Assembly (NCBI GenBank): GCA_950022655.1
Contig: OX465579.1
Coordinates: forward strand, 140,253,118-140,317,117
Source: Alentia gelatinosa
Taxonomy: Eukaryota; Annelida; Polychaeta; Phyllodocida; Polynoidae
Length of the DNA: 64,000 nt
Direction: 5' to 3'
The position numbers and the translations under genes were made by a program. Shown here piece after piece: positions 10,830 through 24,290 of this stretch (position 1 is the first letter of the stretch; every line of letters starts with the position of its first letter). The notes beneath the pieces were generated by a model, which was not told the origin of the DNA, ran no database searches, and saw only the letters and a program-made list of their open reading frames with translations.

Positions 10830-13800
10830 CTGTAGGAGCCCCCGCACCAGCCATGCATATGGACGAGGCTTCTATGTGTTTTTAATGTCCACCGCGGCAG
10901 CTGGCGGCATAGCGAGCAGTGATCCCAGCGCCCCGTTGAGGGGATCGGCTGCTGGATTATCCAGCGTATCCCCAAGAAGGTAAAGGGCGACACGGCGTGG
11001 TTGTGAATCGAGGAGGCGCCCCAGTGGGCTGTTTACCCCATACCTCAGCAGCGGGCGTCGTGGGGCGCTACTCACTCAATGAGAAAACAACAAAGAAGTT
11101 GAAAATAAAAATAGAAATCCGCCGGGTGGAGCTGGGGAAGGTCCCTCGGGGTCTCGTGAAGGACGAAACGGTGATCAGATATTCACCAGGAACCATGCCC
11201 GTTGACGAAGAGCACCTCGGGTAATAAGGACAGTGTAGGCGGCGGGCGGGGCTGGCTGAAAACCAGCTGCTCTGCTGAGTTACACCGCATACGCCACACA
11301 CGATCTATTTATTCTCTCCTTCTGTGAGGGCCGTCCAGGGTGGAAGTCAGATTTAGCAGGCGTCGGGGTTGACAGTATGGTGCCGACAGAGCCGTACACG
11401 CGCCGCTATAGATGTCTCCCCTCACTGTACCACGGGCGGGCATCCTACTTCCGGTTACCAGCTGGCGTCCGTCATGGCCGCCTGAAGTCAGCAATGCTCT
11501 GACCCAGCTCCACTACTAGATCCTGTAGCTACAGAGTTCTGCATTTGCTCTTTCCCACGCTAGGAAACGGTAAAACATCTGCAGAAAGCGTGCCTATCTC
11601 ATGACATTAGATTAACTCCGACAACTTGCCCTTTTCCCTTTCCTACAGCACAAGTCGGATACCTGCTAGCCTTCACCTACTGATTTGTTGGGAGTGGGGG
11701 ATATCCGACATTCTTGATCATCTAATAGCAGAAAAAGAGGCGTTCCTGTATAAATTAGGTTAGTAACGTCTGCTCGAGGATATTCCAGTAGATCTATATC
11801 TATTAGCACATGTATCATGCCATTTATTCCTATACTTTCCCATGATAAGGATTATATTAATATCAAGTAATTCATATACGATATACGAGTAAAAGTGAGT
11901 AGTTACATCATAGACAAAGGAAAGAGATATCACGCGGGAAATCACTCTAAAAATTTGGATTAATTTCAAGTTCAATATTACAAATGTAAAAGCTCATAAT
12001 TTTGTTCAATAACAGTCTGCATTCAAATACTCTAAACATCTATGGCATTGGACACTTCAGAAATATATAATATATCCGAAGCTCTGTTTGGTGAAGTCTT
12101 CCACGAGCTGAAGCAATCATTTCTCTAAATTTACATTCATTCATGAGATCAGTGACCAGCTGAATAGATAAAATGCAACCTAATACATGCCATTTCAGCA
12201 AATAAAAAACAAATATATTTTTCAAACTCATTTGCGGAACACGTGTAGGAAGTTTGTTAGTTTTTAAAAACTCTAGTCGATGATATTTCAATGACAGGGA
12301 CACGAGGGTTTAAAGAAAGCGTGACTTTGGGGCACCCCTTGTCAAGACGAGTACCACTACATGTCATCGAAGTTGGCATGTCATTCAAAACTGAAGAAAA
12401 AGGGTGTTGAGCAGGCTCAGGACGAATATATAAACAGCTACGGGGGTCCCTGCTGGCATGTACGTAGGATAAGCCCCTACAACATGCAGCGATGACGGCA
12501 ACACACGCCAGGGGAGCTTTCAATCACTACTCAATCCCTTTCATGGAGAGATGGGTAGGATTTAGATCACCCAGTAGATGTGTGTTTTTAAGTTGTACGG
12601 ACGAATTCCCCAGAGCTGGAACCTCCCTGATCGTCCATTTCTTAGCCCTTCCTATTTTTGGTTTATTACTTAACCCTCATGAGGCTTCCCTATGTAACGA
12701 CGTTGCTGATACATTATACCTGGATCTCATAACAGAATTCCCAGGTGAACACATTGGTGCCGATAGATACAATACCGATATTATATGATATAGAGGAAGC
12801 CATGATCTCTGGAAATAGTATTATTGTCCATCAATATAATACGATTAAACACGAAGACAGATATTGTATTCTAACAGAATTCGATAAGTGACGCATATAA
12901 TGCAACCTGAAGATAAACCAATATCAGTAATGCATCATAATGGATAGGTTATCAAATCATGTACGTATAGGTCTGGATCAAGCACTCGTGCTTCCTCGAG
13001 GTGCATTAAGTCCCCTCCAAACAGAAACCCCTTCATCGACCATGCAACCCCCGTCTCAAGGAATCAGTGCCCTGACCCCCAGCCACACCATGCGCGCGCC
13101 GGTAAGGAGTACCTTGGGCAACCGCACGTCCATTAGGAGAGAGCTGTTGTAAGTGTAGTTGCCCCGCGCTCCGGGACTAGGTGATCCCTGCCCATGGGAT
13201 CCTATAAGGTGTGCCTCGGGGTGGGATTGGTCTCCTGTGCGGCAGTATATCGACCCTGGAGGGGGTTGGAATGACGGACACACGGCTCGGAGAGACCCGG
13301 CCGCCTGCGGGGGTCGGGGGAGGTATGGGGACCCGTCTCCCGGTGAGGGATGATGTACCAATTGGATCTGACAACGCCAAAGGACACTGAGAGCCAGGTC
13401 GCATTTTCAGTCCGACGTGAAAATTGTATAATGGGGGGTGCGTGGTCTATCTGGGTGTGGCGTAGGTCTGGAATTACAGGTGACAGGGTAAGAGGCTAAA
13501 GACGTGGAGTCACGCGAGACAATGCTAAAGCCACCCTCTAGATGGCTGATGGGATTCTAATAGACTCCTCGTTGTGTCCTATGTTGATTAAGCATACGAT
13601 GACATGAAAGTTAAAGCCAGCCTGATGCTCTCCCACAGTAATAAGGCTTAATAAATCTCGCTAACTCTCTTTGATTTCTTGTCGAGGCTTGTGACTGCAC
13701 ATTAGGCTGTGGTTCTCCTGGCAGGCGTCCCTTTAACGTCGCCACTGATGCCCAACTGGTTCTTTTCAGTCCTTTTATGGCGTTAGATTTCGATGGCCAA

Positions 13801-16800
13801 TCAAGACTCGGTCGGCATTTTCAAGCTTCTTTCATAATCGGATAAACACGAAAGCCTGTAGGAAAAGTACTTCTGAAATAATGATGATATAGAACTGCCG
13901 TGACTGGAAGAGAATATGATATTAAAAAAACAATAATCAAGCCAAGCCCTCAAATCAACAATTTTAATGTTCAAAAAAGGTCTTCCCCATTGGTTCATAT
14001 TGTGCAAGGCGTCTTAGAAGGCCGTGGAAATGAATGGACTTCCGAACCCATAAAAGAACGGGGGCCTTTCCCGAGCCGCCTGAATCAAATTGAAAAATCG
14101 ATTCCTGGTGTCAGTAAAGAAACAGATTGAAAACTTTATTGAATTTGCAGAACAATAGCTTTATATCCGACCAACCCCGCGTTCACACTTCTAGATTTTA
14201 AAGTAGTGTTTCGTGGTTAATTATTTGACGTGGTCTACTACTACTTGTTAAAGCTAAGAGCCTGTGGTCCAATAAACATAATGTAACGGTCTTTGTGCCA
14301 GGTTTTGGCAGCATGGACAGCCTCCTTTAAGCACATTTATGTTGTCCTAACCGTCGAGGATAAAATGTTATGCATATATTATAGAAGAACCCAATGATGA
14401 GAGTGTTTAGGTTTGATTAATATGCCATGAATTTGATCGAGTACTAATTCCACAAGGCGGAGCCGAGTGAAAACACGTAGAGATGAATAACATCATTAAA
14501 TTTTCTTTTAAACAGAGAATATGTTGTGACATGATCGTATCCAATGCTGATTGAATACTTTGGAGTACCCTAAAGAGTGTTAAGTAGGAATTTTCTATGT
14601 AAAGTCTATGGAGAAATGTACAAGGAGATGCCGGAAAATGTAGATATAGAACCCTATATCTATGAAATACACCAATGTTCATTCAAAGTTAATTGAGTGC
14701 ATCTTTATGAATCAAATTCTGACTTGATGCTATTTCATATTACCATCATCATTCTATAGCTTGCATCGCTGTCATATGCGATAGGATATATTTTTCCAAG
14801 AAGGGCAATCCAACCCTGCTCAGCAGAACACGGTACTCCTTTCCGGCCTCTGAAAGGAACTAGCTACCCGGCTTATCTGTGAGGGACTTGAGCATGCAGC
14901 TAGAACGTACTGATCTCTGATTGCCGACCGCAGGAAAAGTCCAGAAGTATGCTCTGTCTGTCCCTTATTACCTCTAGGGTCAGAGATCACGTGCAGGTCA
15001 CGCACACCAGGGTCATGTCTTACATACATCCTCCAGCCAATCCGGGCTGGCCGGGAGAGGGAACCAAGTGGGTGCTTGTTGGTGTTCTATATCTGTCTGA
15101 CCAGCGGGAACATTGCTCCTTGTTTAAGATGTTATAGAAGTTGTGTCCCAATGCATTATAAACGGTAGATGGCTGATACTATGTTGTTGTGTGAATGTGG
15201 TGAGGGAAATCAGTCAGTTGAGAATTTGACCTGCGATATGATCCTTTTGTATAGAACTCTAAGGAATGCTGTACATAATTATGATAATACTAGTATCAAA
15301 GTTTAGATGGGTATCATATTTCCGGCATCTGATAAAATATTGAACCGAATGTAAAGAAAGACTGAGTGATTCGTATACGACTAGTATAACGACCTCTTGT
15401 AAATCTAACAGTTCGCTATTTCGGTTCTGGGACGGTGGATACTTAGCAGAAACCGAACGAGAGTTAGCCTGTTCAGTTTTATCCCACGACGGACAGGTCG
15501 CGTATTACTACGCGAGGCGTAGCCAAACAAAGTAATTTAGAAGATCTGGCCGGAGTGAGATGAAACTGACCAGGTTAACTCAGGTTCGGTTTACTATTTA
15601 TCCTACCCTTTTTTTAACAACTTAACAATAGTAGCGTGTTGACACTCATCGGAGGATGGCCGCGTTTATCAATGCTGCCGGATCTACTTTCGTTATCTCG
15701 TCCCTGATTGGTCCGTTTTTTTATTCACCTCGGTGCATAAATATCACTTATTCAATGCTCAGTCAAATACACCAGTTGAGTCAATGTCAAACCTATGGCG
15801 CTTTTTATTAGGGGTAGGATAAATAGGTGGAATACCTTGTTGATGACATTAGCATCCACATGGTGAGCTGCTCTGAAGCTTGTACTTCCTTTCAACATCA
15901 GCTATTACCTGAACAACAATATGGGGATCACCCTCCATCAGTTTGTGGCCTTTTGAATTCGATTAATGTTTAATGTCATCCTAATATCAAAGAGGGGCAG
16001 GAAAGTGGCGAAGAGAAACATGAGAATTTCGCAATCGTGTTTAAATTCTTAATGATGTTGCAGGGACATATGGAAGACATTTAAGGCTCCATGATTACCC
16101 CTGGTGGATATTATTATCGGAGACGAATAGCTTGCAAATATTTGTATGAAGAAAACCGTGATGTCACTTTCTGAGATGTCAATATGGTGATAGTGGTTCC
16201 ATTCTGGTTTCAATAATTAATTAGCAGGTGCTGCGATGATCGTGATGGAATCATTTCTAGATTCAGTTCGACGTGATAGGCTTATTTTTTTTCCGATTAA
16301 TAATAGTAGGCATCACTCTGAGAAGCGTCACCGCTTCTGCATTATTCCCCAGAGAGTTTCAGGCTTCTAGACAAGCAGATGGCTGATGTATTTCCTGTAA
16401 GCATCTTATCTAACTCTGTTCCAACCACATTCAACCTCTTACTCTGCACCCAGTTTTAACAATGATATGATTCTTTAGTACATTAGGTACACGTATTGTA
16501 CATATAACATAATATTAACAGCGTAAAACCTACCCGACAATAGAGATTAATAATATCAAGTCTCAATTCATAAGGCTTGTATTACAAAGCATGATAAAGG
16601 GAGGAAGGGTGTCAAAATGGTCTAAAATAGCATGACGTCATCTATGGACAACCCCTTAAATACTATGTTGCTTCTTTATGTGCTATCCTTGTAAAACTAT
16701 ATGACTATATCTGTAACTTTAAACACGGACGAAATCCCCTACGTCAGACTTCGTGTATTACACGATGTACTTTTCTTATGTCTTTCAATAAAAACATTGT

Positions 16801-18940
16801 GTGTTTCAGCGATAAGAACAGAAGATTTAATGCGGTACACACTAGCCTTTCCTCTTTAGAGGCTATACGCTAGAAAGAGTCCCTCGATCAATAATATGTG
16901 ACTGAGTGGGGCTGGAGCTAGCAGGAAGCAGAAGCGTAAAATCCATCTCTGCGCAGAGACACTCGTGGGACCAGGCATAGGTAACATCAAAGAGATATCA
17001 TTCTCATAAGTAGTGCAGTTTGAACAATGGAGAGGATCTGTGGACCGAGCAATGAGGGTGACACTCTACACGGCTAGGTCTCGGTGGGCGATAATGAGAG
17101 AGTCTGCACATCAGAAGATGGGCTCCGGGCGGCAGGCCCAAGGTGACGTTCGACGTAGGAGGAAGAAATGTATTGAGAAACAGATCTTGGTCCACCTCCT
17201 TCGATTGCTTGTCAACACAACTCCATTATATAGTGGAATGGGACTGACAGATCGATTGAAGAATCTTTTCTAATCGTTACTGTCCTTCTTTTTTACCTTA
17301 GACGATATCGATTGATGTATGCAAAGGGAGGGTCTCAAAGCGAAGAACGGCACCGGTCTTGTGAAGTCCATCTAGATGCGTGGATAATTAATTCGTCAAT
17401 GGCTTAAGGCATTTGTACACAAGTCCCCTTAAATGGCTTAATACCACGGATTGTTCCTTTGAAGGAGTGAACATCGCATTCATAAAAATCACAGACATAA
17501 TCTGCTGTACGTTGATGTTGATGAGATCATATATATTCTTGAAAATATAATTACCATAAGGGAACAAGGGCGGTAAATACGTCTAAGCTCAGCAGAAAGG
17601 GCAGCAATAGGCAAATTGTCTGTATAATATCAGAGCTTGGGGAATAAGAACAACATTATATCCGTATTCTACGCCTCTCTACGCAGACAGAGAGGATGGC
17701 AGATTGTATTACCGTGGGCAAATATTCACCGTGATAGATCAAACTGGGTCAATAGTGTGCTACTTTAAATTCACGATATTGTTTAATCTTATCAGAGAGG
17801 CGGAGAGGCAAAAGGAAAGAAGCCCTGCAGCTGTCGCGACCAGAGGCGCTCAGTTGGAGGAATAAACAAGATGCGTCTACGCTAAGATACCGTATCGATT
17901 TGGCACCTTTTTAATGCATGTTTTACCTCGCAGCCCAGCCATACAGGCATGTGTCAACTTGGCAAAAGAAAAAACCATGCCATCTATAGCCAAACAATAC
18001 TACTCGGTATTATTGTCTGTCCAAAAGACAAGATGGTTAGTGGATGCAGGCAGCGAGCATCGGATCCGGGAGACTGTTTTCCACGACTACCCAGAGTCTG
18101 TCACAACAAACACACACTTGGAAAGATGCAGTACTGTTTTCCCCACTCCTCTGCTGATGTATACAGTGTCGACTCAGAGGTACGGTATGCTTTTGCTGTA
18201 CAGATCTGCCGCAGGCAAAACTTCTCATGTGGACGTGTTGAGATGTAGACTAAAAACAACTAATGTAGTATTGTAGCATTGACGCGGTTTGCGAAACTGT
18301 TTAGAGTTCAGTGTACTCACTGTACCTCCTGATATTCTTTTATTTCTCCAACGTTGAAAAAGGTAATAAAACGCATATCAAAGTGGGACATATTCTTTTG
18401 AGACTTGACACCATTGATATCGCGCTCTCCCATATAAAACATATCATAAATTGAACAGAATATACAGATATGGCAGACATTGCCAGGCAATATACCTGTT
18501 TCCAAAGGCGGGAAGTGCGCCTTATCTGCTTGGTTACGCAATGCCTTCGAATAAACAACTAAAGCAATGTATTCGTTAGCATTGGATGACTGAATGTATG
18601 AGTGTAATATGTTTATAATACCCAATTAGATTATTTCCAGAGAAAGTGCAGCAATTGCGACGTATTCCAGTTCCAATGTGGTGGGTTACACATATACATA
18701 TATATATTGCCTTAGTGAGTATACTGACAGAAGCTTGGCCATCATAGGCTTATTTACATCCATGAAAAAATCAAGACTGACGTAATCTATTAATTTGATG
18801 AAAAAAAAACCTGCTCGTTAGTACATTATATCTTTTCCAAAACATTAGACGCTCACACCTACCGTCCACACTCTAAGTGTAAAAGCTGTGCCATAGACAC
18901 ATGTCTGAAGTGGGCAGTGTTTGACCAAGCGACAGTCTGA
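10830..18940. other. Non-coding region with GC-rich islands
   Basis: GC-rich islands lie at about 10640-11520 and 13000-13450, with AT-rich DNA between. Reading frames up to about 136 codons exist but overlap on both strands and look like chance. Small hairpins occur at 15508-15522 (CTACGC-GAG-GCGTAG) and 16321-16338 (AGAAGCG...CGCTTCT). A partial CTCF-like match lies at 13535-13548 (12 of 14 core positions). I see no gene or recognisable mobile element. Confidence 0.5.
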
Positions 18941-18946
18941 ATGTCC

Positions 18947-19047
18947 GGCCCCACTGAAACGATGCGTTGGTCGCAATTCCATAAAAAGTAATAAACGGCG
19001 GGCAAGGGTATTAAAATCGCATCGCACACAATCGCTTCAGTGGGGCC
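18947..19047. repeat. Inverted repeat, 12-bp perfect arms
   Basis: GGCCCCACTGAA at 18947-18958 is the exact complement of 19036-19047. Pairing continues inward through CGATGCG (18960-18966) with CGCATCG (19018-19024) if one gap is allowed. A separate perfect stem, TGCGACG-GATT-CGTCGCA, lies just beyond at 19112-19129. It may be a decayed foldback element or structured RNA; no family was recognised. Confidence 0.45.
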
Positions 19048-19601
19048 AGGCTTGCAAACATGTGCGATGCAGTAGATCTGTCCCAATGTAAATCATGAAG
19101 TGTTCATGATATGCGACGGATTCGTCGCACAGGAACGGTGTACTCTCTAAAGTAATTGTATAGAAAGAATCCTCTCCTTTACTGTTTTGACTCCGCGTAG
19201 TTACCAAGGTACCCCCTATCACTGGTGCATAGAGTTCATTGCAGTCAATAATGAACAGACTTCACAGCCTCATCTCAGGTGCTAGGTCTAGCTGTGAGAA
19301 GGGTAAGCTCTGGCTGCCGATGTAGATCTGACACTTTTAAAATGCTAGAACTTCTCATATGCACAGTCTCGATTTTCGGCTTGCTTTAAACATTTATAAA
19401 CATGTCAGAGTTTATGTTTGTTGAATAGAATGAACCTCAGAGGCATTGCAATGATTCCAGCGCATCGTTGAGCATACCCCCGAAATCTCTTGTGATTGAG
19501 TGCGATTATTCTATCGCAATTGAGGTTATAAGAACCTCCAATGGGTCAACGATGGTCCCATAAAATGTGTGTGACGCTCGGATCGCTCGAGTAGGGCCGG
19601 G

Positions 19602-19847
19602 CCTAAAGTGGAATTCACACGATGGGATTCATGAAACTCACAGAGTTCATAATCTCATCAGATTCTGTTCTCTTTTAGGGGTAAATGTCGCCAACAACAA
19701 CTGTAGGGTAATGAACATGTCTCAGGGAAATGGAACCCTACAATTTAAACGAAATGATTGTGTTCGAGTACAGAATTTCAGCAGGATTTGTCTCAGACAA
19801 ACACCCTGTGAGGCACATGAATCCCATCCTGTGAATCCCGCTTTAAG
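19602..19847. mobile_element. MITE-like inverted-repeat element
   Basis: The 32-bp arms at 19602-19633 and 19816-19847 are complementary at 28 of 32 positions. Weaker pairing continues inward through CTCACAG (left) and CTGTGAGG (right). The interior contains a further TGTAGGGT/ACCCTACA stem near 19708-19742. Total length is about 246 bp and it has no coding capacity. Length and structure fit a non-autonomous DNA transposon (MITE), but no terminal motif or target duplication was identified, so the superfamily is unknown. Confidence 0.5.
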
Positions 19848-19849
19848 TA

Positions 19850-22800
19850 AGCAATACACCGCTAGGCAGCGCTGAACGGTAACTCATGTATGGACATGGC
19901 AATACAAGTACGTTATATAATATGAAACATTCTGCAGTATACGCAAGGTATATAGATAGCGAGAGTATTCCTAAAGGATTCACAGTGTTTACAAAATGAT
20001 ATAACAATTAAAGTAATACACTGTACTCGTATACCCAACTAAATGTCGTTTTGATTGGACTCCTTAACGGTAGAAAGACCCAGTGAGGAGGCCTCCATCG
20101 CCAGGAGTAAAGGCGTCCTATCCTACCCGACCGCCACCGAGTTGCCTCTGTTATCGACTCGTTCCTGTGCAGCCATGCCAGATGATCTTTACCATCAGTG
20201 CCTTCTGTGTCAGCATTGTCCATTGGCCCTGGCCACCTCTTCAGAGTCAGGCCCACGTGAACAGATGTCTCTGTCGAAGTCAATAACATCAAGCTTGGAT
20301 CTCTCTCGGTGTGTGGTCCAGCGTAGACAACCCGTACCATTTAGGTCATGGTAAAGATAACGCTATCATCCAGTCATGGAAACTCTCTACTATAGCAGAT
20401 TCAGCATTGCTGTATGGTGCTACTCTCGCCTAAATGGATCATTGTTCATTTCCTTGTGCATTTAAAATTACATCCGCCTGCATCTGTAAACTGTATCTGT
20501 TGTGATAAGAAACTACTGTCCTGATATAATTGTTTAAAAATTAGCTTTTTGGTTAGGTGAAAATAATTCTAGAGCATAGGGGAATTTCTATAGAGAAGTA
20601 AATAGGTGGCGACATATAACCCGAAGTATTGTAAACGAATGCCCTATAGTAAAATAACCGATACAAGATGCCCCAATGCCGCTTAAGGAACATCTTTTAT
20701 TTCGGAGAAGATGCATGAAACCACTCTTGACTGTATCATAACGTAACATAGGAGGGCTAAATATTACAGTGTGGTGCGTCTTATGCCACAAAAAAGAGTT
20801 AAGAAAACCTCTATCAAATTAGCATGTCCATTGGCTTGTGTGTTTAACAGATATAGATCGTTTTTCATTGAGGCTGATATATGTAAACGGCCATGTCTGA
20901 AGACTGGTATCCATGCGAGCTGCTCTTTGTATGTAACTGATCCCAACCATAACCGGTGTACGGGGGGAAATGTTAGAATGGTTATTTATCATTCATACCC
21001 TATCCAATGCAGTCTCCCAGGTCCCTCTCTGGTCTATGTCAGGGCTCCCGGAAAGGGCCCTCAGAAAATCCACACCGCTAGACTTATACAACAACTCGGA
21101 GATGTCTGGGGGTGGGGGGGGGGGGTAAATTATTTGCATGGGATTGACAACGCCGACTGTACATAACGACGTTTATCTCTGGGCAGGCCCTTCTTCTCGG
21201 CACACGTATTCCTGGGCTGGCCGAACGAGGTCTGTATACAACATTCCCTATTGGTGTTACCTGAATACGATGGCAGTTTTCTTCCAGCTGTGTCAGGGGC
21301 CAGTCAAGGTACCACGCCTTCCTCCTGGACCGGGTTCTTGGCAAGCCTCAGGGAGAAGTGCTTTCATTACTGTTATGGGCTTTCCGAGCGACCAGTCATT
21401 TGTCACTGCCTTGACAGCCCCCGTGATCCACTGGTCCTACAAAGATCGGCTTCCAGGGGCCATCACCAGGTCATTCGGGGTAATTATGCCTGCACTCTAG
21501 TCTTACTCGGGGCCGCTTTAATCGTGCTGTTAAGGTTATTTCTGGTTGCTCGGTGGTCGGACCGGGTGTTTTTAGTGGTGGCCTGGCCATCTGCTCTTTC
21601 GTCGACTGTTACTTCATTTCTGTAAATTACCACTCATGTTTGTCACTGCCAGACAGAAAACACACGGCCCTACTTTTGCTATTAGCCACTGGGTTTCTGC
21701 ACCCTCATATATCGATCGATTGATCTGTGGTGTAGACAAAAACTGCCTTTGTCTGCACCAAGTGATTTACACCGAGTAGCGACTCCGTGGCGTTGGCTTC
21801 TATCATATCTACTTTGGGGCAGGCGGAGGAACACTGGCGGACAGCCTGGGTTTATTTATCTACACCTTTTTGTCTTACCATCACACAGACAACTTTCCAT
21901 TCATGAAATTATTCTATAAATTATGAACGTGTGTGTGACAAAAGAGCGTGGTTTAAGCAGACCACCTCCAGCAGGCGTAACCCCTATTTGACCGCAGTCA
22001 GACCCTATTTGATGGGCAGTCGTTGCAATGAAGTGCAGGCTCCCTTCATGTAGCATTTTCTCCAGGAGGGAAACTAACTAATGGGATTGGCTAGGCGACT
22101 GCCTGCTGCGGACCATCCCCCCTGTTATTGTCGTGCCGAACACTTGGTATTCTCACGAGCAGGAGCGTGGCCTGCAGTGGAGGCGGCATTATTTCACGTC
22201 TAACAGGCGAGGATGTCGCCTCTCCATGGCCTGAGTATTTACCATTTGTAATTGACGACTGCATTGGCTGCAGCCTGCGTGGCTTGGGTTGCCGACCCTC
22301 GTGCGCTGTTATGGATGGGGCTGGGCGGCAAGGCGTGCTATATGGGTCTGATGTATACATCAGTATCATGATGCACCCCTCGTAGGGTAGCTCCCTTTTT
22401 TGGCCACCATAATACTTCGCAGTGAGCAGCTCCCACTGCTCACTCTTCGCCGTCTCCCTCCCCTTCCCACAAAGAACCAGACACAGGAAATTATCCGACG
22501 GGGACCGAAGAGGATCATCTCCCATATGTATTAACGCATAAGGGAAGGCAACCCCTTCCCAACCATAGACGGTTGGAAGAAAGCAGAAAACCCTCAGCAA
22601 CATAGGATATGAGGCCATCTTTCTTCTTCAATAGGCAAAAAGAATCGTCTAATTTCCTCCTGGCTTAGAGGCTTAAATTTTCACCGGATCTGAAGACATT
22701 ATGATTTAAATCGTAGGTGCCGCTCCGAGTGTGATATCAGCCGCCTTGGAAAAAGGATTATGCAAAATGGGAAATGTAGTATGGCGCACATGAATGCAAG

Positions 22801-23115
22801 ATTGACGCCTATAAATATATCAAGGCATTTTCTATGAAGTAAAGCCCACATCCTGGAGCACACAGCATTCTGCTATGACCTTATAGTGCATATATAAATA
22901 TCATAAACTGTGAATAACTAATGGACGATTTTAGGCAATGGCTATGCATATGGGGACGAAAACATACCCATAAAGGTCTAGTATTTTCAAGAATTTATGA
23001 GCCAAAGCACCCTTTATCATAGTACCGCTCTGCTATACTTGATATTATCAATAAAGACATCTAAAGGGGGAAAATGTCAAATGGTCAGACATATAGCCAT
23101 GTAAAAACGAAATTG
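19850..23115. other. Non-coding region, GC-rich from about 20990
   Basis: Several unlinked frames of 120-175 codons occur, including one at 22091-22618 on the reverse strand. None has recognisable domains, and they change frame and strand without splice logic. A G12 run is near 21115-21126. A short hairpin (GTGTAGACAAA / TTTGTCTGCAC) lies near 21730-21758. Confidence 0.45.
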
Positions 23116-23119
23116 TATG

Positions 23120-23120
23120 T

Positions 23121-23197
<77 letters not shown>
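23120..23197. repeat. (AT)n microsatellite
   Basis: About 78 bp of nearly pure AT dinucleotide repeat, with one interruption (ATAAAT) near 23132-23136. The Tyr/Ile-rich open frame across it is an artefact. Confidence 0.98.
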
Positions 23198-23199
<2 letters not shown>

Positions 23200-24230
23200 T
23201 CGTCATTTTTCCTGAATCTTAATTATCCTAATATATCTTACCTTAGTGTGTATGAGAGGGGTTAAGTCAGAGAGGTATGACATGTATCCCATAATGTCTA
23301 TGTGAGGCTATATATTCAACCAAGTCAAACATTGATTATGACTTTAAAATATGCAATAGAAACCAAAATATAGGAAGACAAGTGGTCCATCCTCTCATTT
23401 AAAGAAGACAACTATTAAAAAAAACACGTCACTATTGTGTCATCCTACGAAACGGCTGTCAGCCTATGAAATGGCTCAATTTAACATATTTTGATTCTCA
23501 ATAAAAGGTGTTTTACGTGCGATCGTCGATTTGTCCTATTTTTGTATATAGAACACATATATATTGCATGGCCTTCTCTCAACAAACCTAATTATGCCTT
23601 TTTCAAAAGAAACATCCGTTAACAAAATATGTGTTTACTGAACAGCTGTCTCATACATACACAGCAGCCCATCTTCTTTCCTATAACCAGTCAACTTGAG
23701 ACGTATTTCATAGGGCGGCGGACCGGACGGTAGAAATATGTAGGAATGGGTAACAGCTTCACCATGCTGTAGTGTCGGGCTTCGGCTCCCCAGTATCTGA
23801 GCACTACATGTATATTGGAGGCTAATGCTCCGGTCCTCCAGGGTCCCACAGATGCATTCCCAGCACGCCACTAGAGCTTTTGATGTCAGTATTTACAGCG
23901 TAGATGTCTGCAAGGGAGTGTTATGAGTCCCATGTCGCAGATTTTAGGATGGTGGGACTGGAGGGCAAAGTAGAAAGTGGGGATCAAGATGCGTCGTCCC
24001 AGAGGCTTGCCACACACTCTGGAGCAGCCGGTAGGAGGGTCACCCTCCCCGCCGTGTTTGCCACCCTTGCCATGTCCAGCTTCCCCTGCACCGCTGAATT
24101 ATAGCTGGTGCCCATAGCGACACATTCGGCCGTCACCCGGGCCTCCTACCCCATTCTCAATTCTTCAATCGACAAGCACACCCGGTGACCCCATCGGGAA
24201 GTCCTTCGTCGAGGCCGAGAAACCCCGCCC
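23200..24230. other. Non-coding, AT-rich then GC-rich from about 23690
   Basis: AT-rich to about 23690, then a GC-rich patch. Short frames on both strands are without recognisable motifs. No element was identified. Confidence 0.5.
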
Positions 24231-24232
24231 TT

Positions 24233-24290
24233 GGGTATATGGGTGACGGTGGCTGTGCGGAGACTAGTCAGTACCCCCACCCATATACCC
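24233..24290. repeat. Perfect 13-bp inverted repeat
   Basis: GGGTATATGGGTG (24233-24245) is the exact complement of CACCCATATACCC (24278-24290), with a 32-bp spacer. The arm length makes chance less likely. It could form a hairpin or be a paired binding site. No surrounding gene suggests a terminator. Confidence 0.6.

Noticed and set aside
10583..10993. 136-codon reverse frame
   Set aside because: Antisense to the candidate exon and without motifs.
22091..22618. 175-codon reverse-strand frame, the longest outside the transposons
   Set aside because: No recognisable domain, no splice signals or context, and it lies in GC-rich sequence where stop codons are rarer.
23074..23265. Tyr/Ile-repeat protein
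   Set aside because: Translation of an (AT)n microsatellite.
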